A stretch of 64,000 nucleotides of DNA from Trichoplusia ni (GCF_003590095.1 NC_039486.1:9298336-9362335); one strand, 5' to 3'. Shown: positions 13,250-27,181, counted from the first letter of the stretch. Made by a program: numbers and translations. Notes: generated by a model not told the origin, from the letters alone.

Positions 13250-13640
13250 GTAGTGTCAGACTTTTACTGACTAAACCTGAACCGCCTTGCTACGTCATCC
13301 GCGTTTTTGTGTCGTAGTATGGCAATGCGTTGCAATCTGTCATACACGCGCATACATTACATGCGCAATTACAATAAACCAAAAACACAAAAATATACAT
13401 ATAAAAGATGGCCACATTTAGATATATCATGGCAAAAAGAAAACTACTGATACTATGCCCCATCAAAACCAATACCGATGCCTCCCGTAAGGAATTCCGA
13501 CATTTTCGTTTTGGTCGGCTGCTTGTCTTCGGGCTAAGCTTTCTATATTTTCGGGTAGATTTCCTTGTGAAGCTCCGGACACTGTAATGCGACTTTATTA
13601 GTGTTCTGCAAAGCTCGGGCACTGATTACGGTTATGTTAG
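13250..13640 (-). repeat. Probable degraded retroelement 3' region
   Basis: On the minus strand a 110-codon open frame (13622-13290) includes a basic stretch, TRKYRKLSPKTSSRPKRKC. It is followed by the noncoding words GACGTAGCAAGGCGGTTC and AGTCAGTAAAAGTCTGACAC, which I associate with lepidopteran non-LTR element tails. No reverse transcriptase motif is visible. It could instead be an unrelated low-conservation ORF. Confidence 0.35.
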
Positions 13641-14334
13641 AACTAACCGAATCAGGCCGTATTAAGGGTTGCTTAGAAACGATGGAGGGTGGTGTTTTCA
13701 TTTTACATTTAGTTGTTGAATTTATTCAAAAATGAGATGCAATTATAGGTGGTTTTACTTTTTTGTGCGCGCGGTTCTGTGTGTGTGTGATTGACAAGAA
13801 TTTTTATTACTTAATCTAATGAAGGTTTTATTTGTAAGTACATAACAACACTGTATATTTACAATCGTTACCCACACATTTGCTGATACACAACGCTTTA
13901 TTCAAAACATGTTTTTAATTCTGTATATTTTCATACTCTGCTAATTTGAATAAAGCTAAAATATGTCAGGATCCTGGGAAATAAAAATTCGTGGTGTCTC
14001 TGGCAAATGTAACTTCAAAGTAACCAACACTGTTTGTGGTAAAAATTAAAAGCTAAACGGTCAGATACTAATGTATACAAGAAAAGTAACATCGACTTGT
14101 ACTTGACCGCTTATTTAGTATACATATACTTTTTGCGATTTTAAGACAATTTAATAGATATCTGAATAAAATTAAAGAAAAAGTCGAGTTTGATAATATT
14201 ATAATTTCAATGGTATGATTTCAATTCAATGAAAAACGGAAGAAAGAAAGGCTTAATAAAAATACAAAAAATCAATCTGAAAAATGTATACATAATAAAG
14301 CACGCCAACTACAAAGTCTTAAATAAATATTATT

Positions 14335-14440
14335 ACGGTTGTGGAAGCGTGACAGAGAGAAATACCTATGGTGTAGAGCGGCATCTCTTTCCCACAGCCT
14401 TAGTGATATTACATTAAGACGTGGTGGCAGGTACTAAGAT
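14335..14440 (+). repeat. Interspersed repeat, family H
   Basis: GTGGAAGCGTGACAGAGAG, then TGTAGAGCGGCATCTCTTTC and ACGTGGTGGCAGGTAC. Clear family H copy. Confidence 0.6.
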
Positions 14441-14737
14441 ACCTCGAATTCGTAATATAATTTCATAAAGTTGTGGTTACGGATATTTGATCAAATATCA
14501 GTAATTCAAGTACCCACGTAACTTTAATTACTTTGACAGTGAGTTTCTACTTCGTTATAATTACTTTGCCAATACGTCTTGAAGTTTTAACGAAGATTCT
14601 GATATAACTGTCAACTGAAAGTAATATTTATTGCTTAGAACAGGTGGGAAAATAGGATTTATTTTATTTCTGATAATAGTAATGACAGCTGTAATTCTAT
14701 TAGCAAGTAATTTGTGAGATGTTTGCGTTATTGGTAA

Positions 14738-14967
14738 TCTATACTAATATATAAAGCTGAAGAGCTTGTTTATTTGTTTGAACGCGCTAATCTCAAGAAC
14801 TACTGGTTCAAATTTAAAAATTCTTTTTGTGTTGAATAGACCATTCATCGAGAAAGGCTTTAATCTTTAAACCATCACGCTGCGACTAATAGGAGCGAAG
14901 ATACAATGGAAAATGTGAAAAAAACAGGGCATATATAAATCATAACTTATATCCTCTACCCACGGGG
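14738..14967 (+). mobile_element. Helitron-like non-autonomous element, family A, 3'-truncated
   Basis: Starts TCTATACTAATATATAAAGC, preceded by A, and continues with the TTTGAACGCGCTAATCTC and GACTAATAGGAGCGAAGAT blocks shared with the copies at 16543, 26270 and 48184. It breaks off after ACCCACGGGG, before the family's GGGCAACAGCTAG end. It is bracketed by an imperfect direct repeat (see findings). Confidence 0.75.
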
Positions 14968-15009
14968 GTTTTGTTAATAAAATAATAGCAAGTAATTGGT
15001 GGGAAGTAT

Positions 15010-16542
15010 GTTTAGGTTAAATTCAAAAGATGCAAGCAATGTTTCAAGTTTCAATAAGTCATACAAACAATCAATTTCTTAACATAAACTTCTTATTCGC
15101 TAACCTCAAATACAATGACCTTTATTATTTTTTTCACTATTGCAAGATAAAACATTGGCAGTCATTACTCAATTTGGCAAAGATGATTGAATAGATCCGG
15201 TATCCAACCACCACCTTTAACGGGATAGAGCGTCTTTTGCCAAAACCGCAATAATGCTATTTCAAGAAATGGTGTTAGACTTATTGAAATATATTCAGAA
15301 TACAGCTTTATAACCTAGAAGAGGCCACACTTCTTGTCAGGATATATGATATTGAAAGGAAATATTTATTACGCGTTAAAATTGTTTGCTATTCCTTAAA
15401 TGCGTGTATATATTGACGCCGGCTTAAACCATTGCAAGGCCTTATTCTGAAGATGAACAAAACTTGTATGTAGGTCAAACCAATACTCTAGACTTGCATA
15501 AGCTAAAATTGGTATGCGAAGGCACGGCGACTCTCGGCCAACTTGCCAGCCTTGACGTCATGCAGCCCTAATGTCACTGAAAAATGTATGTGGGTATTTG
15601 CATGAACTATAAATTAAAGTTAGTTTATCGTATCCTAAAGTTTCGGAAAAGAAGATGATTTTAAGATATTGTCAATTCGGATTTGCTGACTAGTCATAAT
15701 CACAACTCCTCTCAACAAGTCACGTAATTCTGACATCTGTCTTCATTTGTGATATTCGTAAGCGTTAGGGTTCGGAGTCGTAGCTTGACTAGAAGCACAG
15801 GCTTTCATTTTAATTAACGTTTATCTACGGACCAAACCAATACCAGATCCTTACAAAAAGTTTGCCAGTCTTTAAAAAACGAAGCAAATACTTACTATAC
15901 AGGAATCCGATTTTCACTAGCTAGAAAGGCAGGCTAAATAGAAAGGCTTTAAGCTTTAAATAAATAATGAATTATAATTATCTATCGAGCATCTCTTAAA
16001 ACCACACTAAAATATCGAGTAAAAATTATCAACAGCACTTGAACATTTTACGCTCACGAACTTAGTAAAGTAAGAGTATTTTTACTCATTTCATGCTCGT
16101 TTCGTTCACATGAGCCGTAAAAGACCAATGAGACATAAATGTTTCATATTTTTTTACGTTTACAAAGAAATCTACGAGTGCGAAGAGATACCGAGCTCGT
16201 TTCCTCCATTTTACGGTTTTAGTGATGCGACGTACTCAACTGAGATACTTAAATGCAAAATAATGTATAGAGTTTTTTATTAAGATCAGTAGTGAAAAAT
16301 TGATAGAAAAGGTGACTGTGCGATACAAGGAATCAATAAATTAGGGCGGAGATCCGGAAAAAAAAGGACTTTCCGTGTTATTTTAGGAGACTGAATAATC
16401 ATTATCAAAAGATGCAACGGTTTACACACGCATATCAAAATTTATGAACTCGCGACCCTGCTGCGTCAAAGACTCCAGTTGAGTCCGAAACTAGTCGGCC
16501 AATCCCGATAAATACCCGTAAGTATACCGTTGTATCATTTAA
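15010..16542. other. No gene seen
   Basis: AT-rich, no recognisable element or coding frame between the first two Helitron-like copies. Confidence 0.5.
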
Positions 16543-16819
16543 CTAGCTGTTGCCCGCGACTTCGTTCCCGTGGGTAGAAGAAGATGTAAGTTATGATTTA
16601 TACCCCTCCTGTTTTTTTTTTCACATTTTCCATTGTATCTTCGCTCCTTTTAGTCGCAGCGTGATGGTTTATAGCCTAAAGCCTTCCTCGATTAATTGTC
16701 TACTCAACACAAAAAGAATTTTTCAATTTGGACCAGTTGTTCCTGAGATTAGCGCGTTCAAACAAACAAACAAACAAACTCTTCAGGTTTATATATTAGT
16801 AAGTATAGATTAGTATAGA
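16543..16819 (-). mobile_element. Helitron-like non-autonomous element, family A
   Basis: Minus-strand copy. On that strand it opens with TCTATACTAAT at 16819 and closes with GGGCAACAGCTAG at 16543, matching the Helitron hallmarks 5'-TC and CTAG-3' with no target-site duplication or terminal inverted repeats. It contains a (TTTG)n run and the AATAGACAATTAATCGAGG-like and GTCGCAGC blocks of the family. The 5' end carries an extra TCTATACTTAC-like duplication. An open frame of 87 codons across it is incidental. Confidence 0.8.
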
Positions 16820-19800
16820 TAGATAATGAATCATTCTCACGACTGATTATCCACTGCAATGTTATGAGTCATCCTTGAACATCCACATGGAATATAAAAT
16901 TGAAGTTGATTTGTCGTATAATCTTAACAAAAATCTAGTCCGGGGGTGTTATAACTTAGATATCTTCCTACAATACGATTCCCTCTGAGACGTATCGGAG
17001 TGGCATTTACGTGTGTTTATTATTAGAATATGTTTTCTCATTTTCTAGAACGTACTGAGGGCCTTTTTATTTATAATATTGTAGTAATTTCAGTGTCCCT
17101 TTCTCAATAATAAAATCTTGGAAGTTAAATTTCACTCACTTGCCGGTTTACGATTTAGCTGAAATTTGGACAGCTTATGAATATTGCGTGACTTAGCAAT
17201 ATTGTAACATGACATGGAGCTAATCCTGTTCTAGAGCTAAAAGGTAGCTTCAATATAAAACACAATATTTGTGTTTAGATTCGTTTGAACTGTTTAAGCA
17301 CAGCATTAACGAAAATAATATCCCTGAATTTTGGGAAATTTTCCTAAAATAGCGGAATTCAATTTTAAGAAGTTACCTATTTGGTATGATGTATAAGTTT
17401 TTAGCGCTGCAATATGTTATCTGGGCGATGCGTTTTAAAATTAATGGAATTGTTTGGAAAAAAAGTCATTTGTCTCTTTCAATAAATAATCATAAGGACT
17501 TAATCATTTTACGCTACACCATCAAATTGATCGCACAGGTATTTCAATACGAACTATATACGCGACTGGAATAACTTAAAAGCCTGTATGGAGGTAACGT
17601 AGTATGTTCTAACTAGGTGTTCATTGTTCAATAACGTGCAACCCTTCGTACTAGCACTCATAGTCTCAAACTTCCTAAATTCCAGTCTACAACTCCGACA
17701 CTGGACGTCCTATGTAAACGTGGAAATGCAAATGCGAAATGTATTTAATAAAGCCTTGGGATGATATGGGTAATGTATTATAATAACGCGGCCACTTTTG
17801 ATCTTTCTAGCTTGTAATTTTTAATTTGAATATGAAACGGCCTCTCTCGTGTTCTCGATGAGTTTTTGATATTTTTTGTGTGATGAGTTAATACCGGATA
17901 GAATGTTAGTAAGCCAGTTTTAGCAAATTTTTGACCTTTTTACATCTTGACACTTATTTAGTTTTGGAAGTAATTGTGTTAATACATATTCTGTGTGCAT
18001 TCTAATTATAGTTACGTGGTTTTTGGATACCGAAACAAAATGTGTCTAAAAATATCATATATTTTTTTCATGCTATGGTTGGCATATTAATTATAGTAGG
18101 CAGGTGGGTAGTGCAAATGAAACTCTGAGTTATTTATATTTAAACTGCACTTAATTACACAAATTAGTTTACTTTAACCAATTAAAATTTCGTTTGTGGA
18201 TCTTCGTGCACCAACATTTTTAAATTAATGGAAGGGTTTGTGTTTTTTATTTTAACCTTGTTTACTCGGCTACTCGAGGATAATTTGTTTACGAAAAAAT
18301 GTAGATTGGATATTTCTTTGACAATTTAAGTAAGGTGATATGTTTTATTTATGTGTTATTGGGTTTAAAATATATTATTTCATATTGTTTTATTGTACTT
18401 ATAAGTGACAAATAATTTTATTGATTTATTTATACTTTTTAAACGTGAAAAATTTACGAAGGTGTGCAGTACAAAGTGGGCCTGAGGCAGTCAATTATTG
18501 GGTGATTGGGTGATGATAGAGATAATAATCATAATTCAGTTTGAGCCTATAGCTATTGCATAAAACTTAATCATTTCAGTGACACCAGATGAAAACTTGT
18601 TTGATCAATAACTTGATATTCATTAAATTTCATCATTCAAGGGAATTACACGACACACCAGTGAATCTGCAGCCTGACATGTACAATGACATTTTATCAC
18701 AAAATCTATTTCATCTTGTCAGCTCTAAGTCTCCATCTCGCATATCGAGATTCTTCTCTTCCTCTCATAATCTTACGGAAAACAGTTTTAATACTGCCAG
18801 TGACAGATTAATACATGGGAAACTCGCTTTCACTTCACTAATGTACGTATGACATGCGACGATGAAGCGACGCACATTTTCCGATCTATTGTGTTCGAGG
18901 ACGCGAGCATGACGCCGACCTAGATCTGTGTCCGGGTACGTACAGGGCTACCGGCACATGAATTTAATATTCACTGTATGTTAGGATTAAGGCCTGTAGT
19001 TGGACTGATATGGTACTGTAGGATACTGTGGGATACGGTGTAACTTGGTCGATGAACGTTTTTTTGTGTATCTTGGTACAGGTAGTCTTTTGGTAATGTG
19101 AAAAAGTTACATTGAAGATACATAGGAAACCGCTTAAGTTTCTGATTTCAGACTATTGATATTTTCGTAAATAACTCAACTTAGTAAATATCTAATTTGA
19201 TTCAGAAAATGTTTTCACACCCTCTATTAAGGTCTAGAATGACTTTAGACAAAAAGAGTATTTTTTCGACTCTGATATGGCGAACATTGCTTGGAACAAC
19301 GTTAACAAAATAAATAAAATATTTTACTGCCTAATACCTAAATAATAAGCTGTAACTTTAAAAGTACTGCAATTTCAAAAGAAAGCTATATAGTTCCCAA
19401 CTCAACAAAGCATAGTAACCTCAATCATTCTCAAAGTAACATAACACATTGTTAACATCTGCGATAACCCTACGCGTGCAGAACCAACAATGTAGACAAT
19501 ATACATGATTGTGTTGACGCCCAAATGGGTGACTACGGGTAATTGAATTTTACATACATTTGTGTTAATGACATTTGATATTATCATTAGTATTATTCTA
19601 TGACAGCCAGTATGGCCCATTTAGGGGCTATGGCGAAATATAACCTTGTTTGACGAAATTACCTGTCAAATTGTACTTTTAAGGGAAAGTCTTCGTGGAT
19701 TATACCTAAATGAATGGAATTTCTTTTTGTATGTTTTTATTCCTATTTAAGGTTCTTCATTCCTTGTGGATCAATCAACCGATCTCGGGCTTCACTGTTG

Positions 19801-22800
19801 GATACAAAACACTTTTTTTTTGTTATGGGTGGTTAATTACATACAGGTATATTTTGGTACTGCTGATACACCCTAATAAGAGCAGAAATAAAAGCAGAAA
19901 GAGAAATGCAAACAATTTATTACTAAACATCATGTATGGAAGATATATGGAATATGAAACTTAATGACCATTACTTTAACATTGCCGAGCAGAGCTTGTT
20001 ACACATACATGATTGAATCGCGGTATCCGACCGCGGGCAACTACGTGAGCTTATTAAATTCATGTTTGCCTTTTCAGTAGCATTCAGTAATGAGAACTAC
20101 GCTAGACTAAGTTAGGAAAAGCTTTTTTTCTGATACGTTCCGTAGTTTAGTTTTTAGTTCTTTAATAATATTTTTTTTATTTCTTCGAAATTATATCAAG
20201 ACAGGTAAGAATTAAATTCAGTTAATTTGTTAATTTGTTAATTGTTAAATATGGTGAAGTAAAAGGAAATGCTTACAAATTAGCGCAATTACGACTCCAT
20301 TTTATCAAACGCGTTTTCCATAAGAATATCCAACTGTAACTGAATGCGATTAGAAACTTAGGTGATAAATTAATACCAAAGATAATGGTAAGGCATTTAC
20401 TTTTAACTGAACAAGGAATCGGTCGCTGCAATGCCTCAGTGTACCTATTACCCCTTCACGAACCCATCATTTCGTAGAGCATTGTGCGTTGCAGCGTATT
20501 CAAAAATATTTTTCAACAACAAAATATTACAGGTGAATATTGACTCACTGTCAGCATTTCACCGAGCATTTGTACGAACGTTACACGACTTCTTGACGCG
20601 GTTATGCTCGATAAAATGCCCCAACAAGACCATAGTACACTTAAGTACATAGGTACACACTATACCTCATGTCCGTAGATACGCAACATAAATAGCACCG
20701 GAACCCTTTCATTTATCATTTAAACACGTTTAGGAATTATGATTAAGGGTTGCGGATATCCTCATAATGCACGATGTTTTCCTTTGCCGTATCATGTCGG
20801 TGATTAATTTACATTCCTCTCTTATGTGTAGTCAAGTAGGCATTTGTAATTTTTTTGCCCTTGAAAAATAGCTGTTACATGGTTAAATGTCGCCGTGGTA
20901 GGCTAGATAAAAAAACTGCATAATTCAGTAATATTGCTCTCAGATGATTCGTAGACATTTGTTTGTCATATACCTATATCATACTAATGCATGAGGAATC
21001 AGAGGCTCCACTAGTTATAACTAGTTATGCCTTTCATTATTGATTATTGTTGTTACCAACATTATCGACAATTTTATTTTTTCGAATGTTTACTGATATA
21101 ATATGGAATCTCTACGTAATTAAGCTGATGAACATGGCGTGATTGTCAAACAAACAAATGACACTATTTAATTAATACATATTACTACGATATGTATTAC
21201 CCTCAAAGCAGCGGCTTATTTTGTGTATCACCAATTATTTACACTCTGTGTATAGTAAAATGCTAGAAGCGCCGTTCGGCAAAATTATCAAGTTTAGTTA
21301 GCAATAATTCTACGTATAGTACCGTTGTTTTGTTGATGTGTTGAATCTTATGCATTACCGCTGGCTTCTGCCACAACGAAATCGTTGATAAATGACACAT
21401 TAAAATATCTCAGCAAGTGCAACTAGTACCTCAATGCTCAAGTGCAGCAATACACAGTAAGCAACATTCTTACTACCCGATTGTTAAAAACAATGTCATG
21501 AAAAGCCACTTTCATGTGAATGATTTATAGAACCAATCTCCCAGTCTAAACGCAGTCCTCGAAAACCTATAAATGCTAGCGCAGTCAAGACCCGTTCGGG
21601 GAAGCCAGTAAAGTTTGATTTTTCAATAAAAGTTTCACTATAGAGAAATAATTCTCTAAACTTGGACGTGAGAGTTCTGAACTCGAGATGTTGGCGAACA
21701 ATAACTCTTAAATAATCGTTTAGCTTCGAACAAACTCCCGTCAGCTCTCGTCCTTGGCGGTTAAAGTACCTGAAGTGATTCTGATGGGATTTTTATTACC
21801 TCTTTATTTTAGAAGTTTATTTGTCATGTTCGAATTGAATAATTTGGTGCATTTTTTTTTATTCGTAATTATTAGGTGGATAATAAGTTCACCACTTAAT
21901 TTGAAACTTAACAAGAAACTTTACTGTAAATTAAACACAAATATAATACAAATCAAATAACGTACAATAGAAAACAACTTAAAAATCTACTTAGATAAAA
22001 TTCGTGGGCTAATTATTATTATTATTTACTCAACAATCAAATTACTAAATATTACAATGACAACCACAACCCGAAACGTCTCTACCGGAATAATCTTAGC
22101 CTTTTTATATCATGATCCATAAACCGCAACACGATACGACTCATAATGGTACGAGTAATTAAATTAAGCCCAAAAGTCAACCCTACCGCAGCTAAGTGTG
22201 GCCGAAGTGGGCCGAAGAAGGCCCGTAATAAGGGCCGTGTTGGAAATGGGCTTAGAACACTCCTTATCTCACTTGAAATCGTTTTACATACTTAACCCTT
22301 TCAAGATGAGGTTTTTATTGTAATAGATGTGAGTATTAAGGATAATTAGTTATTTTATGGAATAGTGTGGAAAGTTTAGGGTTATTACGAGTTATGTAGA
22401 TGTTAGTGTTTAACATGTGACCTGGAAAGGATTAGCAGAATTTACATAATATCCATATGTGCCATAATTCGTAGTATTTTGCAATTTATGTGGTTGATAA
22501 CAACATGTCCAATATGTGATTCATTTAATTATAATTTGAAAATATCGGAACATTAATACGTAATTAGCACGAACATCAGTAAATGGATCTATAAACTAAA
22601 TGTTATTTTGTTTTGAAATTATCAAATTTAAGTGCTGGGTTGACGGTGTGAATTAAAATATTACTATGGATGAATACTCCTCAGTACGCATTGTAAAAGT
22701 TGATTTCCTAGAATAAAGTTTGTGACGTCATAAATTTATTGACATAGAATTTGAACCCTTCGTTTTGCAGCTTCGTAAATGTTCAAAGTCATCCAAGTTT

Positions 22801-25654
22801 TTTTTTATCGTCATCCCTGTCAAATGAATAACAAGTTTTCTGAGAGCTTGTCATATTCTTCGGGAAACTTGAAAACATTCCTTAATAGCTATCTAACTGT
22901 GGAAAACTTCAGCACTTAAGAATAGTAACTTTAATTAAACCGCTTTCGAATATTTTGTACAGTTAAAATGCTACCAAGAAAATTTAATTAAAGCCTAAGA
23001 GACCAAAATTCATTTACGTTTTCAAAATATTTTTTATACCTTCCCACTTAATTAAAATCGTAAAATATTGTCTGGTTTCTCCAGAACATTGCTGTTAAGT
23101 TATTTCTCAAGAATATTAAGAAATTCCTGGCATAAAGGTTGACCTTCCTGAATAACTCTTTTAAATGTCAAATGTTACGATATTAAAAACTCAAACTGAA
23201 AATTTGTACTTCAATTACTGCACTTTCGATTGTTACTTTGTAAAAGAATTTAACTGCTCTAAGATCAGTTTCTCCATAACAAAATACACAAAAAAAAATA
23301 CAAGTTAAAGTAAAAATAAATTGATCTCTTTCGCCTATCCTACACATTGCCCCGCCATTGTATATTCCACATGATTTATTGCACACAATATTTTGAACCC
23401 AAAACACGTAAACAAATTTTGATTGCAAATGCACACTGAAAGGCCTCTGGCACAAGTTATGGCATACTTTATATCTCCATTCAAAGAAATCGCGATAAGC
23501 GGAGTCATTCATGCGCCCGTCTTTTCACTACTGAACAGAATTGCTTTTTTTCGTTATTATTGAAAATGCCGACGAAATGCGCGCCCCGTGTGACGCAACA
23601 ATTTTAACCACGCTTTTGCAGTTCTTGATTTTACAAAGTTATATCATATCTTCTGTTCTAAAGCAAACTTGAAACACACAACCTGTCTTCAGACATTTGT
23701 TAGCTAATAATGCGAATTTAAAAGGAAGGCTAAAATGAAAGACAATCAGGTCAGCAACCAAATCAACAGCCATTAAAAAACACTCTCCAATTTAAAATCA
23801 GACTCGACAGCTCCAGACGTTCGATTCAATGATCAAATCCGATAATTGCTAATAAAACGCGAACAATAGCAAGCAAAGTCACGTGGTCGGATCATAACTT
23901 TTAAGTAGCAGAAGGTTTCCATTCAAAGTTTCGAAGAGAAGGGTTGATTTATGTAGGTAATCTGTGTATTATGTTGGGCTGCACGGCCACCGCCCTAATT
24001 CAATTCGTAGTCGTTCGATAAGCCTTCATATAATTGTATCTACGGACTTAGTATCTCGAACAAACAACGAAATGTTTTGAGATAATGCCAACGTATTTTG
24101 GTGGCTATTTCGTAGGCAATTTGGGAGTTTATTAATTTGTGAATGTTGATAGTACTTGATAGTGATTAGTTGTATTGTTTTGGAATGTTGTTTTAAGTTT
24201 TAATCGAAGCTAAATGTTATTGAACTCCTCATACTGATTATCAAACAATTTCTGCCTAAATAGTTTAAACTTTTGCTAGGATTATAGACCTTGGTTTGTG
24301 GCTATTATTTATGCAACTTCATTTAATATTTGAAAATTTACAAGAACTACCCTTAGAAATATTGTACCTTATATGTGTTTACTTATCTATTATATGCACA
24401 TTATTCTGATCAATCCCATTTAAAAGTACCTACATAACAACAAGTCGATATGACTAGGATTTCGTTAAGAGTATTTTTGCGCCTTTCCCTCGAATCGAAT
24501 TTTCTAAAAGGGATAATACGGGGTTACTGGAAACCAGGGCTCTTGAATTAAGGACTTTTGTTTGAAGGCTTAGTTTAGTAGAGGGCTTGAGGTTGTGTGG
24601 TTACCGTGAAAGTTAAGCCGCATTGGTCACGGTCGCCTCACAGATGGATATCAGATATTTGCTTTTGTTTTTCTCTAAAGAAAACTGTTTGAGATTTGTT
24701 TTTTTGTTATACTCTTCCAGGACATTTACCACATAATCTATTATGTACTTACTGCTTTAACAACGATTGATGTAACTCAGTCATTTAGGAGGTAGTAAAA
24801 CGTAAAGGTTGTTTTTTTTTCAGTCTGGTTGTGGTATTTAAAAAGCGTGTGTGTGTCTTTTCAATTATTATTTTGAGAACAAGTTATTATTAAATGCTAC
24901 AATTGTTTCAGCATTCATATTTATCGAAATTTCCCGACACAAACTTCAGTCATTTAAAGTAGTTACCCTGACGAAAATCACTAGGATGTCATCTATCAAT
25001 ATATTTTTTCCACCTAAAATGGAATATCTTCTAAAGCACAGACTAAATCAGTTCTAGAACTTAATTGTGAGTAGAAACCTAAGTGTTAGGTATTAAGTAT
25101 AAGGTTGCATTGTACGCCTATAAACTACGCGTAATTAACTTCAGGAAACTAGAACAACTGCCATATAGAGGCTTAAATAATAAAAGCACTAAAGCCTAGT
25201 CTTAAAGACATTGTTATGTTTAATGGAAAAGACTTTAAAAATATGTCAAGAATTTAATATTTTTCAGGACAGGTTTTACTTTGTCGACTTAAGTCACAAA
25301 TCGAGTCAAGTTTATGTTCAAGTTTGACGGTCTTGTAAGTTAAGTTATTGGCAAACTATCGTGAAGTCACTATCAAAAATAAAATAGGAAACAACAACAT
25401 AAACTAAATACGTTCTTCATTATTTTTTTATCATCACAAAAGCAAAAAAAAAATTGTTGGAAAAAACACTGGCTTCAATTTGTTTTGTTTGCAAGCGCAG
25501 GTTGTCAAAACAACGTTGTTTTTATTGTTTCGATTATGAAGAAAAGTCAATAGGTCGTTAGTACCCTCTAGGATCTACCAGCACTTCAGGAAGTATGACT
25601 CTTACAACGGTAGAGCGAACTACGTAGAGTAGATTGACGCTTACGACAACTTTT
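16820..25654. other. No gene seen; nearly repeat-free by eye
   Basis: Long AT-rich stretch. Frames at 18589-18852 (plus, ATG, 87 codons), 20431-20652 (plus) and 23512-23183 (minus, ATG, 109 codons, cysteine-rich) are the longest. None has a recognised domain. 18850-18960 is a short GC-richer patch. Confidence 0.5.
20220..20250. repeat. Short (GTTAATTT)n microsatellite
   Basis: Three tandem GTTAATTT-like units followed by GTTAATTGTTAA. Confidence 0.7.
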
Positions 25655-25790
25655 TTAGAGTTCCGCAGAAAGCTTGCTGTCTGTCCGTCAATCATTCAAT
25701 CCGTCCGTCACCAGGCTGTCTCAGGAACTGTGATAGTTAGGCAGTTGAAATTCTCACACATGATGTAGGTATTTCTGCTGTCACAAAAAA
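25655..25790 (+). repeat. Interspersed repeat, family D (CTGTCCGTC...GTGATAGTTAGGCAGTTG), with poly-A
   Basis: TGTCTGTCCGTC, then GGAACTGTGATAGTTAGGCA and GTTGAAATTCTCACACATGA, ending in a 13-A run. I recognise this block order from a ubiquitous lepidopteran repeat. Other copies or fragments lie at 31240-31360, 39420-39530, 48795-48915, 49370-49470 and 53650-53705. Confidence 0.6.
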
Positions 25791-26269
25791 AAAAAAATGC
25801 AGAGGTTATTAAGGTCTTTAATTTGTTAGGTGACGAATCAATTAGTAATAAAGTGGTTTAACGAATATAGCTTAAAACTAATAAAAAATATGTTATAGTT
25901 TATTACTTTCTTAAATATGTACGACAGTTGACTTAATGTAACACAATGTTTACGAAAATAAAGTTCAGGGAAATGGCGCGGTAATTGTAATTTTCCTGGT
26001 CACATTAAGGTTTGGAAGGTCAAGAGGCAGTAAACGTAGGTAAGTAAGATAAATAAGCGTTAACTATAATGGCAGAAAAGACTTCACGTCAAGATAAATA
26101 CAGTAATACTTTAAGATACAATGTACAGATTGTTTTTTTTTTGTTTCATATTGTCATTTCAATATTTAACGACAATTGTGTTTGTGTCAATCGCGTAATA
26201 GATCGTCAGTAATTCGTGAGTCTATCATCTTTCATTGTTTGTAATATTTTCAATTATAATTATTATATA

Positions 26270-26551
26270 CTAGCTGTTGCCCGCGACTTTGTTCGCGTGG
26301 TTAGAAGATATAAGTTAGGAATTTTGAACTCAAGCCCTCGAAAATGAATATTTTTCCCTGCTTTTTTCTGCATTTTCTATTGTATCTTCGCTCCTATTAG
26401 TCGCAGCATGATGATATGGCCTAAAACCTTTTTCGAAGAATCGTCTATTCAACACAAAAAGATTTTTTTCAATTTGAACAGGTAGATCCTGAGATAAGCG
26501 CGTTCAAACAAACAAACAAACAAACTCTTCAGCTTTATATATTAGTATAGA
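26270..26551 (-). mobile_element. Helitron-like non-autonomous element, family A
   Basis: Minus-strand copy with the same blocks and ends: CTAG at 26270-26273 and the TCTATACTAATATATAAAGC end at 26551. Compared with the 16543 copy it has an additional short stretch between the GTCGCGGGC block and the GAAGATAC block. Confidence 0.8.
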
Positions 26552-27167
26552 GTAAATATTTTCGGCATAGTAATAACACGGTTTCGTTTGCGACCATGGC
26601 CAATGCAGGCTGTTCGAAACGATCCATAAAAGTAAATGCATGTTCGCGATAATTTCCCGCTTAAGTTATTTAGGTAATACAAGCATGCAACACATTATAA
26701 TAGAATAAGTACTATCAATCCTTGACCTATAAGTTGTAACATCTATAATTTAAGAACCAATAGAAAAACTGCCTGAATCCGGCAATCGGCAAGCGTTATG
26801 TGAAACAAAAATATTACAGTGACAATATTACAGTGTGGTTTCTTTGTAAGAAACCTTTGAGCTTAACATACATATCCACCATATTAAAGTCTCAAAGCAA
26901 TAAGTACAAAAGCATTAAAACTTAACAAATTATAACATTCACATCAAAAACTAATCCAATCACAATACCAACGAAATATCACTTACCATTCGAAACGTGA
27001 ATGAATAAGAACAACACATAGATAGGCAAAGTTCATTAATTAAATAAAACAAATTACCTTGCATTGGGGCCCTGCCTATCATTAAAGGCAAAGCCCGCTT
27101 CTCTTTCCCGCTTCCCCTAAATCCCTATCACGAGCGGGCCCCACTCGATCTAATTTAATTACGTCAC

Positions 27168-27181
27168 TGATGACGTCATCA
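27168..27181. promoter_or_regulatory. Perfect 14-bp palindrome containing a CRE/ATF site
   Basis: TGATGACGTCATCA is perfectly self-complementary and contains the full CREB/ATF octamer TGACGTCA. A second half-site, ACGTCA, lies 7 bp upstream. It sits just right of a GC-rich patch (27061-27150). No gene start is identified beside it. Confidence 0.4.

Noticed and set aside
16550..16813. 87-codon plus-strand frame
   Set aside because: Entirely within a Helitron-like non-autonomous element.
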